Of a stretch of DNA of 64,000 nt, positions 62,943-64,000 are shown one piece after another. The stretch is taken from the NCBI GenBank assembly GCA_025499705.1, contig JAFMVE010000002.1, forward strand, positions 62,001 to 126,000. Direction: 5' to 3'. The translations under genes were made by a program, and so were the position numbers. The stretch's first letter is position 1. The number at the start of each line of letters is the position of its first letter. This stretch comes from Carboxylicivirga caseinilyticus (GTDB lineage Bacteria > Bacteroidota > Bacteroidia > Bacteroidales > Marinilabiliaceae). The notes beneath the pieces were generated by a model. It had not been told where the DNA came from, ran no database searches, and saw nothing but the letters and a program-made list of their open reading frames with translations.

Positions 62943-64000
62943 TTATTTAATTATCATCTTTTTTGTTAGTACTTCGCCACTGGCTTTTAATGAATAGAAA
63001 TACAGACCACTACTTAAACCATCTACTGATATATTTAACTCATGATTACCTGCACTTTGATATCCATCTTTAATTGCTTTTACTATTCCCCCTGTTGAGT
63101 TATAGATAGTGAGAACCACATCGGCAGATTCTTCTAATTGGTATGCAATAATTGTATTACCAGAAGCTGGATTTGGAACATTTTGCTTTAATGTAAGACT
63201 GCCTTTTTCTTTAACAGTAACACCTGTTGAGGGATCGTCTGCAATTAAAGCAGGAATAGGATCCCAATCGTCACCTCCTTTGGTAAAATTAAAGGTAGTA
63301 ATATCAGAATCATCCAATAAAACAGGCGTAGTTAAAACAGTTGACCAGGTTGCTCTACTACCGGAATTATCTTCTCCTGACGCTTCAATTGTTCCATACT
63401 CATACATATAAGTCGACTCGCCACCCAAAGTACTGTTCCATCCAACAGGTACTATTAACGACTGACCAGTGAATGATGGATTTGTTGTAGCATTGATGGT
63501 AGTATTATAGAAAACAACTTCACTGGTTGTTGGCGCCCATGGACGTCCAAAATAACCGGGTTTAGATTCATTGGCTGAAGCTGTTTCTGTACTTAAATCA
63601 GCTGATTTAACAGTACACTCATACATCAGATAACCTCTTCCACTTGTCTGCTGTGCAGCTGTAATATAAGCCACATCATTACTATCATCACTGGTATTTA
63701 AAACCAGATTCGACTTATAAAAGACTGCAATCATTCCACCAAAAATATAATCGGTTGCTCCCATCATATCACCTTTGTAAACAACTACTCTGGCATCTTT
63801 CGAACCATAGAATGAATCCTGACGACCAATTACTCTACAGCCTACCATTACAGTTTTATCACCACCGGATGTAATAGCAATAGCAGCTGCCCGTTCAACA
63901 AATGACTTGTTCTGAACATCTGTACTACCCACCTGAGTTGGTCGTGTACCTTTTCCTCCAACTGTCCATTCCACAACAACATCTTCAGATTCTTTTAGAG
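62943..64000 (-). CDS. Secreted pectinesterase with T9SS sorting domain, 5' end outside window
   Basis: The frame is open to the right edge (codons readable to about 63998; the GTG at 63974 is not a real start). Pectin methylesterase motifs: MVGCRVIGRQDSFYG, MMGATDYIFGG (catalytic Asp), and GYFGRPWAP (Arg region). The C-terminal 80 residues are a T9SS type A domain (NVPNPASGNTIIAY ... LSSGLYFYSLKASG ... KMIIK). The enzyme removes methyl groups from pectin outside the cell. With the Cthe_2159-type protein at the other end it points to pectin use. A terminator follows downstream. Confidence 0.85.
   Translation of the reverse strand, partial: LKESEDVVVEWTVGGKGTRPTQVGSTDVQNKSFVERAAAIAITSGGDKTVMVGCRVIGRQDSFYGSKDARVVVYKGDMMGATDYIFGGMIAVFYKSNLVLNTSDDSNDVAYITAAQQTSGRGYLMYECTVKSADLSTETASANESKPGYFGRPWAPTTSEVVFYNTTINATTNPSFTGQSLIVPVGWNSTLGGESTYMYEYGTIEASGEDNSGSRATWSTVLTTPVLLDDSDITTFNFTKGGDDWDPIPALIADDPSTGVTVKEKGSLTLKQNVPNPASGNTIIAYQLEESADVVLTIYNSTGGIVKAIKDGYQSAGNHELNISVDGLSSGLYFYSLKASGEVLTKKMIIK

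Noticed and set aside
1-64000. tRNA, rRNA, CRISPR arrays, transposases, phage or integrase genes
   Set aside because: None seen on reading through; no tandem spaced repeats, no T-loop-like GGTTCGAATCC strings in a cloverleaf context and no transposase motifs. A tRNAscan or CRISPR search was not possible.

Overview
The window is AT-rich chromosomal DNA of a member of the Bacteroidota, most likely a marine or sediment polysaccharide degrader near the Marinilabiliales (the order is an inference). Evidence: C-terminal type IX secretion (T9SS) sorting domains on two proteins, promoters of the Bacteroidota type (TTTG, about 20 bp, TAnnTTTG), pectin- and xylan-related secreted proteins, a SUF operon with SufT, and NAD- and NADP-type glutamate dehydrogenases (GDH). 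Both window ends cut genes: a transglutaminase-like protein on the left and a pectinesterase on the right. I saw no rRNA, tRNA, CRISPR array, transposase or phage gene.

Region 1-24 kb is accessory and envelope-related. It holds a CE6-type esterase, a polygalacturonate-binding-type beta-helix protein with a small T9SS partner, a NarL-type two-component pair bracketed by two near-identical palindromes, a CysP/PiT permease, a TPR histidine kinase broken by one in-frame stop, a two-part chromate transporter and a membrane protein with two ExbD-like domains. Also here are a nucleosidase-cupin fusion, an FMN/4Fe-4S membrane protein next to a flavoredoxin-nitroreductase fusion, and a YceI/DODA pair with an AraC regulator.

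Region 22.8-33.2 kb has a radical SAM enzyme, a pair of RimK-type ATP-grasp ligases (one fused to GNAT and RLAN domains, one to a retropepsin-like domain), oligopeptidase B, a BlaR1/BlaI-like sensor-repressor pair preceded by a strongly structured leader RNA, a zinc-ribbon protein and an alkyltransferase.

Region 33.2-43.5 kb is the most unusual part. A three-gene operon encodes two giant receiver plus PEP-synthase-type ATP-grasp proteins and a GDH paralogue whose catalytic lysine is methionine. It is transcribed divergently from an intact NADP-type GDH. A third, NAD-type GDH lies at 48.6-50.0 kb. Together they suggest an undescribed module controlling glutamate/ammonium metabolism; this is an inference.

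Region 43.5-64 kb is mostly housekeeping: an ExbB/ExbD energising operon, TatD nuclease and type I asparaginase, a D-lactate/glycolate-type FAD/Fe-S oxidoreductase, truncated haemoglobin, sufBCDSE-sufT, queG and ackA.
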